This document shows positions 8,897 to 16,900 of a stretch of 64,000 nt of DNA, piece after piece. The number at the start of each line of letters is the position of its first letter. Within the stretch, counting starts at the first letter, position 1. Both the position numbers and the translations under genes were made by a program. The notes below the pieces were generated by a model that saw only the letters and a list, made by a program, of their open reading frames with translations, was not told the origin of the DNA and made no database searches. Source of the stretch: Bordetella sp. H567 (GTDB lineage: Bacteria; Pseudomonadota; Gammaproteobacteria; Burkholderiales; Burkholderiaceae_B); NCBI RefSeq assembly GCF_001704295.1, contig NZ_CP012334.1, positions 1,810,084-1,874,083 of the forward strand, written 5' to 3'.

Positions 8897-11311
8897 CTAC
8901 ACAGCCGGGACGGCTTCCTTTTCCAGGGCTACGTCCAGCGCGTCTTCCACGCGGTCCAGCAGCACGAACTTCAGCTTGTCGCGCGCTTCCTTGGGCACGT
9001 CCTCCAGGTCTTTCTCGTTGCGCCGCGGCAGCATGACGGTGGTGATCCCGGCGCGCAGCGCGGCCAGGGTCTTTTCCTTGACGCCGCCGATGGGAAGCAC
9101 CAGTCCACGCAGGCTGACCTCGCCCGTCATGGCCACGTCGGACCGTACCGGCGTGCCTTTCAGCAGCGATGCCAGGGCCACGAACATGGCCACGCCCGCG
9201 CTGGGTCCGTCCTTGGGCGTGGCGCCCGCCGGCACGTGCACGTGGATGTCCACTTTTTCCAGCGAGTCGCCGCTCCAGGTCTTGGCCAGCGTCAGCGCCG
9301 CCTGGGCGGATTCCTTCATCACGTCGCCCAACTGGCCCGTCAGGATCAGCCTGCCGCCGCCGGGCACCTTGCTGGCTTCGATGAACAGGATGTCCCCGCC
9401 CACGGGCGTCCACGCCAGGCCGGTCGCCACGCCCGGCACGCTGGTGCGCAGCGCGACTTCGTTCTCGAAGCGCCGCGGCCCCAGAGGCTCGGGCAGGTCG
9501 TCGGCATCGATGCGTACGCTGTCCTGGCGGCCCTCGGCGATCTGCATGGCGGCATGCCGCAGCACGGAACCGATCTCGCGCTCCAGGTTGCGCACGCCCG
9601 CTTCGCGCGTGTAGTCCTCCACGATGGCCTTCAACGCCGGATCGGTGATGTCCGCCTGTTCCGGCCGCAGGCCGTTGGCTTCCAGCTGGCGGCGCACCAG
9701 GTAGCGCCGCGCGATCTGGATCTTTTCTTCCTCCGTGTAGCCGGGCAGCTGGATGATCTCCATGCGATCGCGCAGCGGGCCCGGTATGGTGTCCAGCACG
9801 TTGGCGGTGCAGATGAACATCACGTGCGACAGGTCGAAATCGACACCCAGGTAGTTGTCGCGGAACTTGTGGTTCTGCTCCGGATCCAGCACTTCCAGCA
9901 GGGCGCTGCCCGGGTCGCCATGAAACCCACCGGCGCCCAGCTTGTCGATTTCATCCAGCATCATCACGACCTTGCTCGTACCCGCGCGCCGCATGGCCTG
10001 GATGATGTTGCCCGGCAGGGCGCCCAGATAGGTGCGCCGGTGGCCGCGGATTTCCGCTTCGTCGTGCACGCCGCCCAGCGCCACGCGCTGGAACACCCGC
10101 CCCGTGGCGCGCGCGATGGATTGCCCCAGCGAAGTCTTGCCCACGCCGGGTGGCCCCGAAAAGCACAGCACGGGGCTCTTGCCCTGCGGGTTCAGCTTGC
10201 GTACGGCCAGGTATTCCAGGATGCGCCGCTTGATCTTCTCCAGGCCGAAGTGGTCTTCGTCCAGGATGCGGCGCGCCTCCGCGATGTCGATGGGGGGCTG
10301 CGGCTCCTGTTTCCAGGGCAGTTCGGTAAGCCATTCCAGGTAGGTGCGCAGCATGGCGTATTCGCCGCCGCCTTCGCTCATGCGCTGCAAGCGCTTGAGT
10401 TCCTTGCGGGCGTTCGCCAGCACATCCTCCGGCATGCCGGCGTTGTCGATGGCGTTCTTCAGCTCCTCGACTTCGGCCGCCGTATCGTCGCCTTCGCCCA
10501 GCTCCTTCTGGATCTGGCGCAGCTGTTCGCGCAGCACGTGCTCGCGCTGGCGCTCGTCGAACTGCGCGCGCGTTTTTTCGCCGATCTCGCGACTGAGCTT
10601 CAGCACGTTCACCCGCGCGGACAGCAGTTCGATGACCTTGTCCAGCCGGCGTCCCAGGTCGAAGGTTTCCAGGATGTCCTGCTTTTCCTCGACCTTCACA
10701 TCGATCAGGTTGGCGACCATGTCGGCCAGCACGGCGGGCGAAGTAATGCCCTGCACCACGCCGGCCAGTTCATCCGGCACATGGGGCAGCAGGGCGATGG
10801 CCGTGACCGCCTGTTCCTTCAGCTGCAGGAAGCGAGCCTCGATCTGGGGATCGGTGGCCTCCACGGGCTCGACCATGGCGACGCGGGCCACCATATAGGG
10901 CCAGCCCTCCAGGAATTCGAGCACGCGAAAGCGCGACTGCCCCTGCACCACGATGTGATGAGAGTCGTCCTGGCCCGTGATGTAGCGCACGATGGGCCCC
11001 TGCGTGCCGACCCAATACAGGTCCGAGGGGCCGACTTCGGCCTTGCTGGCATCGCGCTGCAGCAGGAAGCCGATAGGCAGTTCGGTCTTGACGGCTTCCT
11101 GCGCCGCCGCCACCGAGCCTGGGCGCCGCACGGTGACCGGCGACAGCACGCCAGGGAACAACACGGTGTCGCGCAGGGGAATGAGGATCATCGCATCCTG
11201 CGGCAGGGGCTTGGTGGCGCGCTGTTCCTGGTCGCCGACGGGCGCGGCGGTGCCGCCCCCGCGGGCTCGGTCATCGTCGGTCCGCACTTGCATGGTGGGC
11301 CAAAGCTTCAT
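8897..11311 (-). CDS. lon: ATP-dependent protease Lon
   Basis: Cytoplasmic AAA+ serine protease that degrades misfolded and regulatory proteins. It has 804 residues (E. coli 784). The N-terminal substrate domain begins around 40 (ILIPLRDTVLFPG), followed by a coiled segment. Walker A GPPGVGKTSL and Walker B VMMLDEIDKLG are present. The protease domain has Ser704 in PKDGPSAG and Lys747 in GGVKEK, the Lon Ser-Lys dyad. Start 11311 (MKLWPTMQV) overlaps the hsp20 stop as ATGA, so the two are translationally coupled and presumably share the heat-shock promoter upstream of hsp20. Residues 14-38 are a variable, partly charged stretch. A separate Lon-N-domain protein is encoded at 25.7 kb. Confidence 0.95.
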   Translation of the reverse strand: MKLWPTMQVRTDDDRARGGGTAAPVGDQEQRATKPLPQDAMILIPLRDTVLFPGVLSPVTVRRPGSVAAAQEAVKTELPIGFLLQRDASKAEVGPSDLYWVGTQGPIVRYITGQDDSHHIVVQGQSRFRVLEFLEGWPYMVARVAMVEPVEATDPQIEARFLQLKEQAVTAIALLPHVPDELAGVVQGITSPAVLADMVANLIDVKVEEKQDILETFDLGRRLDKVIELLSARVNVLKLSREIGEKTRAQFDERQREHVLREQLRQIQKELGEGDDTAAEVEELKNAIDNAGMPEDVLANARKELKRLQRMSEGGGEYAMLRTYLEWLTELPWKQEPQPPIDIAEARRILDEDHFGLEKIKRRILEYLAVRKLNPQGKSPVLCFSGPPGVGKTSLGQSIARATGRVFQRVALGGVHDEAEIRGHRRTYLGALPGNIIQAMRRAGTSKVVMMLDEIDKLGAGGFHGDPGSALLEVLDPEQNHKFRDNYLGVDFDLSHVMFICTANVLDTIPGPLRDRMEIIQLPGYTEEEKIQIARRYLVRRQLEANGLRPEQADITDPALKAIVEDYTREAGVRNLEREIGSVLRHAAMQIAEGRQDSVRIDADDLPEPLGPRRFENEVALRTSVPGVATGLAWTPVGGDILFIEASKVPGGGRLILTGQLGDVMKESAQAALTLAKTWSGDSLEKVDIHVHVPAGATPKDGPSAGVAMFVALASLLKGTPVRSDVAMTGEVSLRGLVLPIGGVKEKTLAALRAGITTVMLPRRNEKDLEDVPKEARDKLKFVLLDRVEDALDVALEKEAVPAV

Positions 11312-11715
11312 GGCGTTTCCTTTTTCTTCCTGAACGTCAATACGAGGCAACCATCCGACATCTCTGGCGTAGTGGGTTCGAGCGCGGCCAATGGCAGGAT
11401 GATCCGGCGTTCGAATCGCCCATAGGGGATTTCGACGCGGTGGATATGCGCGGCGCGCGACGCGGGGAGGCGGCGCATGCCGGATACCGCCACCCCGTCG
11501 GGCTGAAAGCGCACGGTGACGGCGGAGGAGGGCACTCCCGGCAGCGCGATATGAACAATGACGGCATCGGCCGTTTCGACCACATCGATAGGGGGCTCCC
11601 AGACATGCGGATCCGCCGTGCAGGCGCGAAAGAATTGCCGTTGCAGGCGGTCGGCCTGTTCCAGCATGGACAGGGCGTCACCCCACATCCAGGACGTCAA
11701 GTCGCGTGATCTCAT
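11308..11715 (-). CDS. Small heat-shock protein, Hsp20/alpha-crystallin family
   Basis: A 135-residue protein with an alpha-crystallin domain from about 40 to 130. The strands begin WEPPIDVVETADAVIVHIALPGV, and the C-terminal part includes IHRVEIPYGRFERRIILP. The usual I-x-I/V tail is not clear, and the N-terminal arm is short. Such proteins act as ATP-independent holdases in the cytoplasm. It is the first gene of a two-gene operon with lon (ATGA overlap), and a sigma-32-type promoter lies 27 bases upstream of the start. Pairing a holdase with Lon suggests delivery or sequestration of damaged proteins for degradation (inference). Confidence 0.85.
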   Translation of the reverse strand: MRSRDLTSWMWGDALSMLEQADRLQRQFFRACTADPHVWEPPIDVVETADAVIVHIALPGVPSSAVTVRFQPDGVAVSGMRRLPASRAAHIHRVEIPYGRFERRIILPLAALEPTTPEMSDGCLVLTFRKKKETP

Positions 11716-11741
11716 GGTGTTTGCCTACGAAGTATGTCGGC

Positions 11742-11770
11742 TAAATGGCGGCGGCCTTCAGCGTTTCAAG
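11742..11770 (-). promoter_or_regulatory. Sigma-32 (RpoH) promoter of hsp20-lon
   Basis: On the minus strand CCCTTGAAA (the TTTCAAG complement is at 11764-11770) is followed after 12 bases by CCGCCATTTA (11742-11751). This is very close to the RpoH consensus CTTGAAA, then CCCCATNTA. Transcription would start about 20 bases before the hsp20 ATG. The placement directly in front of a small heat-shock gene makes the assignment convincing. Confidence 0.75.
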
Positions 11771-12015
11771 GGCGGCACCCGGCGGACGACGGCAAACCCA
11801 GGCGCAGCAGCTAGCGTACCCCCCGGCGGGCGCCGAGCGGAAGCGGGAGGTGCCCGCCCGCCTGCCGGTGAAGTCGGGGACGCATGTGGGATAGCGCCGC
11901 TTGTCCATGGCCGACGTACAGCGGCGGCTGCGGCGATTTCTGAAGCTGGACGAAGCGAAGGTCGACCGGTTGCTCGATGCGTACCCGACCGTTATCCGGC
12001 CTATGCGCCCAGTAC
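11771..12015. other. Gap with no supported gene
   Basis: Together with the hsp20 promoter this is 300 bases between hsp20 (starting at 11715 and read leftwards) and the small membrane protein gene ending at 12016. One short open frame, ATG 11907 to TGA 12059 on the plus strand (50 codons, beginning MADVQRRLRRFLKLDEAKV), has a protein-like first half. It runs antisense into the neighbouring gene and has no ribosome site. No terminator with a T tract or RNA gene is apparent. Confidence 0.4.
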
Positions 12016-12204
12016 TCAGAGCTGGCCGAACGGCCGGCGCAGCGTATGGAACAGAATGACCGCGATGGGAATGGCCAGGGCGGCCCAGGATGCCCAGTGC
12101 CAGGCCTCGGTGCCCAGCAGCGCGGCCAGCAGGCCGAAGACGGTCAACATCAGCAGGGCCAGAGGGGCGCGCCACACGAACCAGAATTTATGCGTAGCCG
12201 CCAT
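12016..12204 (-). CDS. Small two-helix membrane protein, unknown function
   Basis: A 62-residue protein starting MAATHKFWFVWRAP. It has two hydrophobic segments (about 12-30 and 36-54) separated by a short loop GTEAWHWAS, and a basic C-terminal tail HTLRRPFGQL, so it is almost certainly an inner-membrane protein. I do not recognise a named family. A Fur-like palindrome lies about 40 bases upstream, suggesting iron-dependent expression. Small proteins of this kind occur beside iron-uptake genes in related bacteria, but no such gene is adjacent here. Confidence 0.65.
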   Translation of the reverse strand: MAATHKFWFVWRAPLALLMLTVFGLLAALLGTEAWHWASWAALAIPIAVILFHTLRRPFGQL

Positions 12205-12242
12205 GAGCGCGGATCCTTGGAGTACGGGGATGATGCGATTCT

Positions 12243-12261
12243 ATAATAAGAATCGTTATTG
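12243..12261 (-). promoter_or_regulatory. Fur-box-like palindrome
   Basis: An AT-rich island in a very GC-rich region reads ATAATAAGAATCGTTATTG on the plus strand, with AATAA (12245-12249) and TTATT (12256-12260) as inverted arms. On the minus strand it reads CAATAACGATTCTTATTAT, resembling ferric-uptake-regulator sites. It lies about 40 bases before the 62-residue membrane protein start at 12204, in a position where Fur could block a promoter. Similarity was judged by eye only. Confidence 0.5.
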
Positions 12262-12373
12262 TTTGAGCCCAAACGGAGATCCAGATCCGCGCGGCCATGG
12301 CTGGCGTCCGCGCGCTCGTGCCGGCGTGGTCCGGGGGGCGCATTACCGACCGGCGATGTCCGGGCCCGCCCGC

Positions 12374-13129
12374 CTATTTGTCCGGATCGCGCCGCCAGAA
12401 GAACCAGACCAGCGCAAAGAGGGCCCCGACCGCCAGCAGCGCGGCCGCGGCCAGGTATACCGGCCGGGCGCGCGCCGCCATCTCGTGGTAGATGCGGGTG
12501 GCGGCCGCCGTCGCGTCCGGTGGAACGGACAGTGGGTCCACGCCGTAGGCGAAGGCGAACAAGGCGCCTCCCAGCAGAAGCATGAACAGGGCGCTCCATC
12601 CCAGTTGCGGGACGCGCGGTCCGCGCACCCGCGCGGCGGCCTTGGCACGCGGCGCGGCCGCCGTGCGCGTCTTGCGCCCCGCCGGCGTGCCGTCCGTCGC
12701 GGCGGCGGCCTCGGCCTTGCGCCGTGCCTTCGCCGCGGCCTTGTCCTGGGCCTGCGCCGGGTCCCGCGGCGGCCGGTACATCCAGCCGCGCAGCCCGGCC
12801 AGGCACCCGAAGCCGGCCAGCGCGCCAAAAATGGCGGCGGGCGACAGCGTGTTGCCGCCCGCCAGCCAATGCGCCGTGCCGCCCACCAGGGCCGATGCGC
12901 CCAGGACGTCGTGAAGTCGGTGCGCCAGCCAGGCGATCGTGGCCAGCGCGCCGACGACGACCGCGGCGACGCAGGCGGCCCCGGCGATATTGCCCTTATG
13001 TTCTTCTTCAAACGCCACGACCGCGATGCCGACCAGGCGGATGCACAGCAACGTGGCGGCGATGAGTACGGCCACCACGATCCAGGACAGCGAAAAACCG
13101 TAGAGAAAGCGAGCCAGAACCAAAGCCAT
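12374..13129 (-). CDS. Multi-pass membrane protein with Ala/Lys-rich cytoplasmic segment, unknown function
   Basis: A 251-residue protein with hydrophobic segments at about 10-32, 48-68, 98-115, 178-196 and 220-243. Between the third and fourth lies a basic, low-complexity stretch (about 125-172) rich in Ala, Lys and Arg, for example KAAAKARRKAEAAAA. I recognise no domain. The gene starts 19 bases downstream of the NlpD-like gene's stop on the same strand and could be co-transcribed with it. Coding character (third-position GC, same-strand spacing) supports a real gene. The low-complexity linker could be a flexible cytoplasmic loop. Confidence 0.6.
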   Translation of the reverse strand: MALVLARFLYGFSLSWIVVAVLIAATLLCIRLVGIAVVAFEEEHKGNIAGAACVAAVVVGALATIAWLAHRLHDVLGASALVGGTAHWLAGGNTLSPAAIFGALAGFGCLAGLRGWMYRPPRDPAQAQDKAAAKARRKAEAAAATDGTPAGRKTRTAAAPRAKAAARVRGPRVPQLGWSALFMLLLGGALFAFAYGVDPLSVPPDATAAATRIYHEMAARARPVYLAAAALLAVGALFALVWFFWRRDPDK

Positions 13130-13149
13130 GAAGAAAACGCGTAGAAGAG

Positions 13150-13929
13150 TTAGCGCGCCGGCAGGGCGCGTGCCGGATCGACAGGCTTGCCGTTCTGGCG
13201 CAGTTCGAAGTACAGCTCTACCTGCTTGCTGTCGCTATTGCCCATCTCGGCGATTTTCTGGCCTTGTGAGACGTGCTGGCCCTGCTTGACCAGCAGCCGG
13301 CTGTTGTGCGCGTAGATGGTGAGGAAGTCGGAGGCGTGGCGGATGATGACGAGGTTGCCGTAGCCGCGCAAGCCATTGCTGGCGTAGGCCACGGAACCGG
13401 CCGCCGCGGCGACCACCGGTGTGCCGGCGGTGTTGACGATGCGCAGGCCATTCGAAGAAGAACCGTTGAATCGCTGCGCGACCGTGCCTTGCGCCGGCCA
13501 GGCGAGCGCGATGCCGCGCAGGGGCGTCGTGTCCGCGGGCTTCGCGCTTTCGGTTTTCGCGCTGCCGGATCGGCTGCCGGCGGATTGTCCGGATCCGGAC
13601 CGGGTGGCGGGCGTGGCGGACGATTCCGCCGTGGCGCCGCCGGGCGGCGCCACGCGCAGCACCTGGCCGACGTCGATGCGATTCGCGCTGTCCAGGCGGT
13701 TCCAGCGCATCAGATCACTGACGCCTTGACCATGCTCGCGTGCGATCTGCGTCAGGGTATCGCCCGATTTGACGCGATAGTAACCAGGGCCCACGGGGGT
13801 GGAGGCGCATGCCGCCAGCAAGAGGGCCAAGGCGGCCGCGCAAGCGATGCGCCGCGCCCGGATGGCATATCGGGGCGCGGCCTGGCCGGGGAAATACGGT
13901 GGGGAATGGGAAGGCGATAGCGCTGGCAC
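13150..13929 (-). CDS. NlpD-like LysM/LytM lipoprotein (amidase activator type)
   Basis: Predicted outer-membrane lipoprotein. A hydrophobic stretch ACAAALALLLAAC ends in an LAAC lipobox. A LysM domain follows (YYRVKSGDTLTQIAREHG to IDVGQVLRV), then a Ser/Gly/Lys-rich linker and a C-terminal LytM (M23) domain. The zinc ligands of active M23 peptidases appear lost: the H-x-H strand reads VELYFELR, and the first His/Asp motif reads SNGLRIVN. This resembles NlpD/EnvC proteins, which activate N-acetylmuramyl-L-alanine amidases rather than cut peptidoglycan. The start is uncertain: no ATG lies near the signal, and GTG 13929 is used here (GTG 13971 is possible). It follows degP on the same strand. 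Confidence 0.75.
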   Translation of the reverse strand: MPALSPSHSPPYFPGQAAPRYAIRARRIACAAALALLLAACASTPVGPGYYRVKSGDTLTQIAREHGQGVSDLMRWNRLDSANRIDVGQVLRVAPPGGATAESSATPATRSGSGQSAGSRSGSAKTESAKPADTTPLRGIALAWPAQGTVAQRFNGSSSNGLRIVNTAGTPVVAAAAGSVAYASNGLRGYGNLVIIRHASDFLTIYAHNSRLLVKQGQHVSQGQKIAEMGNSDSKQVELYFELRQNGKPVDPARALPAR

Positions 13930-14038
13930 TGGCGAAACGGGATTCCGGGTCTTCTTGTGCGGGGACGCCACGATGGCGCCCCCGCGAAGGGTACCAAGAA
14001 ACGCCGGCCGGTGCGCGGCGATGCCGAAAACGGCGCGC

Positions 14039-15499
14039 TTAGCCGATCTGGACAGGCACGAACAGCTTGCCGTCGCCGCGCTGGACCAGCAGCGCGGCGG
14101 TCTTGCCGGCCTTGGCGACCGCGTTGCGCACTTCGCCGACACTGCGCGTGGGCACGCCGTTGACGGACAGGATGATGTCGCCCGGCTGGATGCCGGCCTT
14201 GGCGGCGGCGCCGTCGGCCTGCTCGACCAGCAAGCCTTGCGTGCCGGCCTGCTGCTGCTCGTCCGGCGTCAGCGGACGCAGCGCCAGGCCCAGCTTGGCA
14301 TGCTGGCCGCCCTGCGAGGCGTCGGAGGCCAGGGCATCCTGCTTGCCGTAGGTGCCCAGGGTGGCCATCAGCTGTTCGGGCTTGCCGTCGCGCCAGATGT
14401 CCAGCTTGACGCGCTGGCCCGGATCCTGCAGCGTGATGAACGCGGACAAGTCGCCCGACGAAACGATGGGGCGTCCGTCCACCGCGCGGATGACGTCGCC
14501 GGACTTCAGGCCCGCCTTGTCGGCCGCGCTGCCTTTTTCCACGTTGGCCACCAGGGCGCCCGTGGGGCTGTCCAGCTTGAAGGAGTTCGCCAGCTGCTGG
14601 TTCACTTCCTGCACGGTGACGCCCAGCATCGCGTGGCGTACCTTGCCGTGCGCGACGATCTCATCCTTGATGCGCGTGGCGACGTCGATGGGGATGGCGA
14701 AGGACAGGCCCTGGAAGCCGCCCGTGCGGGTATAGATCTGCGAATTGATGCCCACCACTTCGCCGCGCGAATTGAACAGCGGTCCGCCGGAGTTGCCGGG
14801 ATTGACGGCGACGTCGGTCTGGATGAACGGCACCGACGTATCGTCGGGCAGCGAGCGGCCCTTGGCGCTGACGATGCCGGCGGTCGCGGTATTTTCCAGG
14901 CCATAGGGCGAGCCGATGGCCAGTACCCAGTCGCCGACGTCCAAGTCCTTCACGTTGCCCAGCTTCACTACCGGCAGATGCGATGCGTCGATCTTGATGA
15001 CCGCCACGTCGGTGACGGGATCGCTGCCCAGCACCTTGGCGCGGTATTCGCGGCGGTCGGTCAGCTTGACGGTGACTTCGGTGGCGCCCTCCACGACGTG
15101 GGCATTGGTCAGGATGACGCCGTCCGGGCTGATGATGAAGCCCGAGCCTTCACCGCGGATCGGCACTTCGCGGGTGCTGGGGCCCATCTGCCCGGGCATG
15201 CCGGGAAAACCGGGCATGCCGCCGAAGAATTGCGCGAAGGGATCCTGCTGCAGGGCCACCTTCTTGGTGCCGGAAACACTGATGTTCACCACGGCCGGGC
15301 CGTATTCGCGCGTGATCTGCGCGAAGTTGGGCACCGTCATCGCGGGGGCGACCGGCTGCGCCTGCTGCAGCACCGCCGGCGGCGCGTTTTCGGCGTGGGA
15401 GACCGTGCCGATGACCGCGGTGGCGGCGGTCGCGCCGATGACGCCGGCGGCAACCAGCGACATCGTCAGACGGGTAGGGGAGAAATTTTTGATTTTCAT
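14039..15499 (-). CDS. degP: Periplasmic serine protease DegP/MucD (Do family)
   Basis: Periplasmic quality-control protease/chaperone of 486 residues. The signal peptide covers about 1-36 (cleavage after VSHA). The trypsin-like domain has catalytic His134 (TNAHVVEGA), Asp164 (TDVAVIK) and Ser237 (NPGNSGGPL). Two PDZ domains follow, at about 285-375 and 395-480 (ADKAGLKSGDVIRAV and AKAGIQPGDIILSV). A Phe/Gly/Pro/Met-rich loop (FFGGMPGFPGMPGQMG, 91-106) corresponds to the LA loop. The gene lies 69 bases behind a two-component system on the same strand, so it may belong to that regulon. No clear sigma-E promoter could be picked out in that gap. Confidence 0.93.
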   Translation of the reverse strand: MKIKNFSPTRLTMSLVAAGVIGATAATAVIGTVSHAENAPPAVLQQAQPVAPAMTVPNFAQITREYGPAVVNISVSGTKKVALQQDPFAQFFGGMPGFPGMPGQMGPSTREVPIRGEGSGFIISPDGVILTNAHVVEGATEVTVKLTDRREYRAKVLGSDPVTDVAVIKIDASHLPVVKLGNVKDLDVGDWVLAIGSPYGLENTATAGIVSAKGRSLPDDTSVPFIQTDVAVNPGNSGGPLFNSRGEVVGINSQIYTRTGGFQGLSFAIPIDVATRIKDEIVAHGKVRHAMLGVTVQEVNQQLANSFKLDSPTGALVANVEKGSAADKAGLKSGDVIRAVDGRPIVSSGDLSAFITLQDPGQRVKLDIWRDGKPEQLMATLGTYGKQDALASDASQGGQHAKLGLALRPLTPDEQQQAGTQGLLVEQADGAAAKAGIQPGDIILSVNGVPTRSVGEVRNAVAKAGKTAALLVQRGDGKLFVPVQIG

Positions 15500-15568
15500 A
15501 TCGGGTCCTTGAGCGCTAGTTCAGTGAGCACATGTGTTTGAACACGGCGCTATGGTGGAACCCGAGGC

Positions 15569-16900
15569 TTAGGCGAAACTTAAGGGAAAGCGCACTCGCA
15601 CGCGCAGGCCCCCCAGGCGGGGCGCGTCTTCCAGGAAAATCGCGGCATCGTGGCGGCGCGCCACCGCGTCGGCGATGGACAGGCCCAGGCCGCTGCCCAC
15701 CGCGTCATGGTTCTGCGCCCGGTAGAAGCGGTCGAACACGCGTTCGCGTTCGGCAGGTGGGATGCCCGGCCCGCTGTCGTCGACGATCAAGGTCACGGCA
15801 TCGCCGTGGATGCCGATGTCCACGTCGATGCGCCCTTCGGCCGGCGTGTACTTGATGGCGTTGTCCAGCAGATTGCGCGCCAGCAGCGCCAGGGCATCGG
15901 GATCGCCCTGTACCCAGGCCTCGGGGGCGCCCGCCATGCCGATATCCATGGTCTTGGCATTGGCGTCTGGCAGGATGTCCGAGATGGCTTGGCGCATCAA
16001 TTGCACCAGTTCCACGCGCCCGGGCGGCGTTTGCGTGGCGGCGGCATCATGGCGCGCCATGGACAGCAATTGTTCGATCAGGCGCGATGCGCGGTCGATG
16101 CCGGCGGCCAGGCGTTCGACGGCGACGCGCCGCGCCGCTTCGTCGCCGGGGCGCTGCAAGGCCTGCAATTGCAGGCGCAGCGCGGCCAGCGGCGAGCGTA
16201 GTTCATGGGCAGCATCGCCCACGAAGCGCTTCTGCGCCGCGAAGGCCTGGCGCGTGCGTTCCAGCAGCAGGTTCAATTCGTGCACGAGCGGCCGGATTTC
16301 GTCCGGCAGCCCGGCTTCGCCCACGGGCGCGAGCGTTTCGGGCTGGCGCTTGGCCAGTTCGTCGCGCGTGCGCCGCACGGGGCGCAGCGACGTGCCCACG
16401 ACCCACCACACCACCATCATCAATAGCGGCGCGGCCGCGGCGATCGGACCCACGCTGCGCAGCGCCAGGGCGCGCGCGGTTTTTTGGCGCACATCCATGT
16501 CCTGCGCTACCTGGGTGACCTGAAAGGGCGTCGCCATGGCATAGACCCGATAGGTCGACGTATCGGCCTTGACCGTGGAGTAACCCAGCACCACGGGATC
16601 GGGCAGCAGCTTGCCGGAGGCCGACTTGAACAGCCGCGCGCCGTCGGCGGTCCAGATCTGAATGATCAGGCTGTCCGCCGGGACGGGGCCGGGCGGCGTG
16701 GACGGTGTGGCGCTGATCAGGCCGTCGCCCGCGGTCAGGGACTCTGCCGTGCGCTGCAGCTGCGCATCGAAGATCTCGTCGGTCTGCTGGAGGATATTGC
16801 GATAGGCCACGATGCCCTGCACCAGCGCGGCCAGGAGGATGGCGGCAAACAGGAAGGCGATCAGGCGGCCCCGCAGCGAGGAGCCCAGTGGAATCTTCAT
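15569..16900 (-). CDS. Two-component sensor histidine kinase (2CSK_N/QseC-TctE type)
   Basis: Inner-membrane sensor kinase of 443 residues. TM1 is at about 12-32 and is followed by a periplasmic 2CSK_N-like domain (TDEIFDAQLQRTAESL at 40-55, up to about 145). TM2 is at about 150-170, then a HAMP-like linker. The dimerisation helix carries His232 in AAHELRSPLAAL. The ATP-binding domain has the N box (NLLDNAIKYTP) and the G1 (DDSGPGIP) and G2 (GSGLGLSI) motifs. The start at 16900 overlaps the response-regulator stop as ATGA. The sensory domain places it with QseC/TctE kinases; the signal is unknown. degP follows downstream. Confidence 0.92.
   Translation of the reverse strand: MKIPLGSSLRGRLIAFLFAAILLAALVQGIVAYRNILQQTDEIFDAQLQRTAESLTAGDGLISATPSTPPGPVPADSLIIQIWTADGARLFKSASGKLLPDPVVLGYSTVKADTSTYRVYAMATPFQVTQVAQDMDVRQKTARALALRSVGPIAAAAPLLMMVVWWVVGTSLRPVRRTRDELAKRQPETLAPVGEAGLPDEIRPLVHELNLLLERTRQAFAAQKRFVGDAAHELRSPLAALRLQLQALQRPGDEAARRVAVERLAAGIDRASRLIEQLLSMARHDAAATQTPPGRVELVQLMRQAISDILPDANAKTMDIGMAGAPEAWVQGDPDALALLARNLLDNAIKYTPAEGRIDVDIGIHGDAVTLIVDDSGPGIPPAERERVFDRFYRAQNHDAVGSGLGLSIADAVARRHDAAIFLEDAPRLGGLRVRVRFPLSFA

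Noticed and set aside
11907-12059. Short plus-strand frame (50 codons, MADVQRRLRRFLKLDEAKV...) in the gap between hsp20 and the small membrane protein
   Set aside because: It has no ribosome site, its second half runs antisense through a better-supported gene, and no family is recognisable. It may be a decayed gene end but cannot be supported.
13930-14142. Longer N terminus for the NlpD-like protein from ATG 14142
   Set aside because: It would place about 95 residues before the lipoprotein signal and overlap the end of degP by over 100 bases; a GTG start nearer the lipobox is more reasonable.
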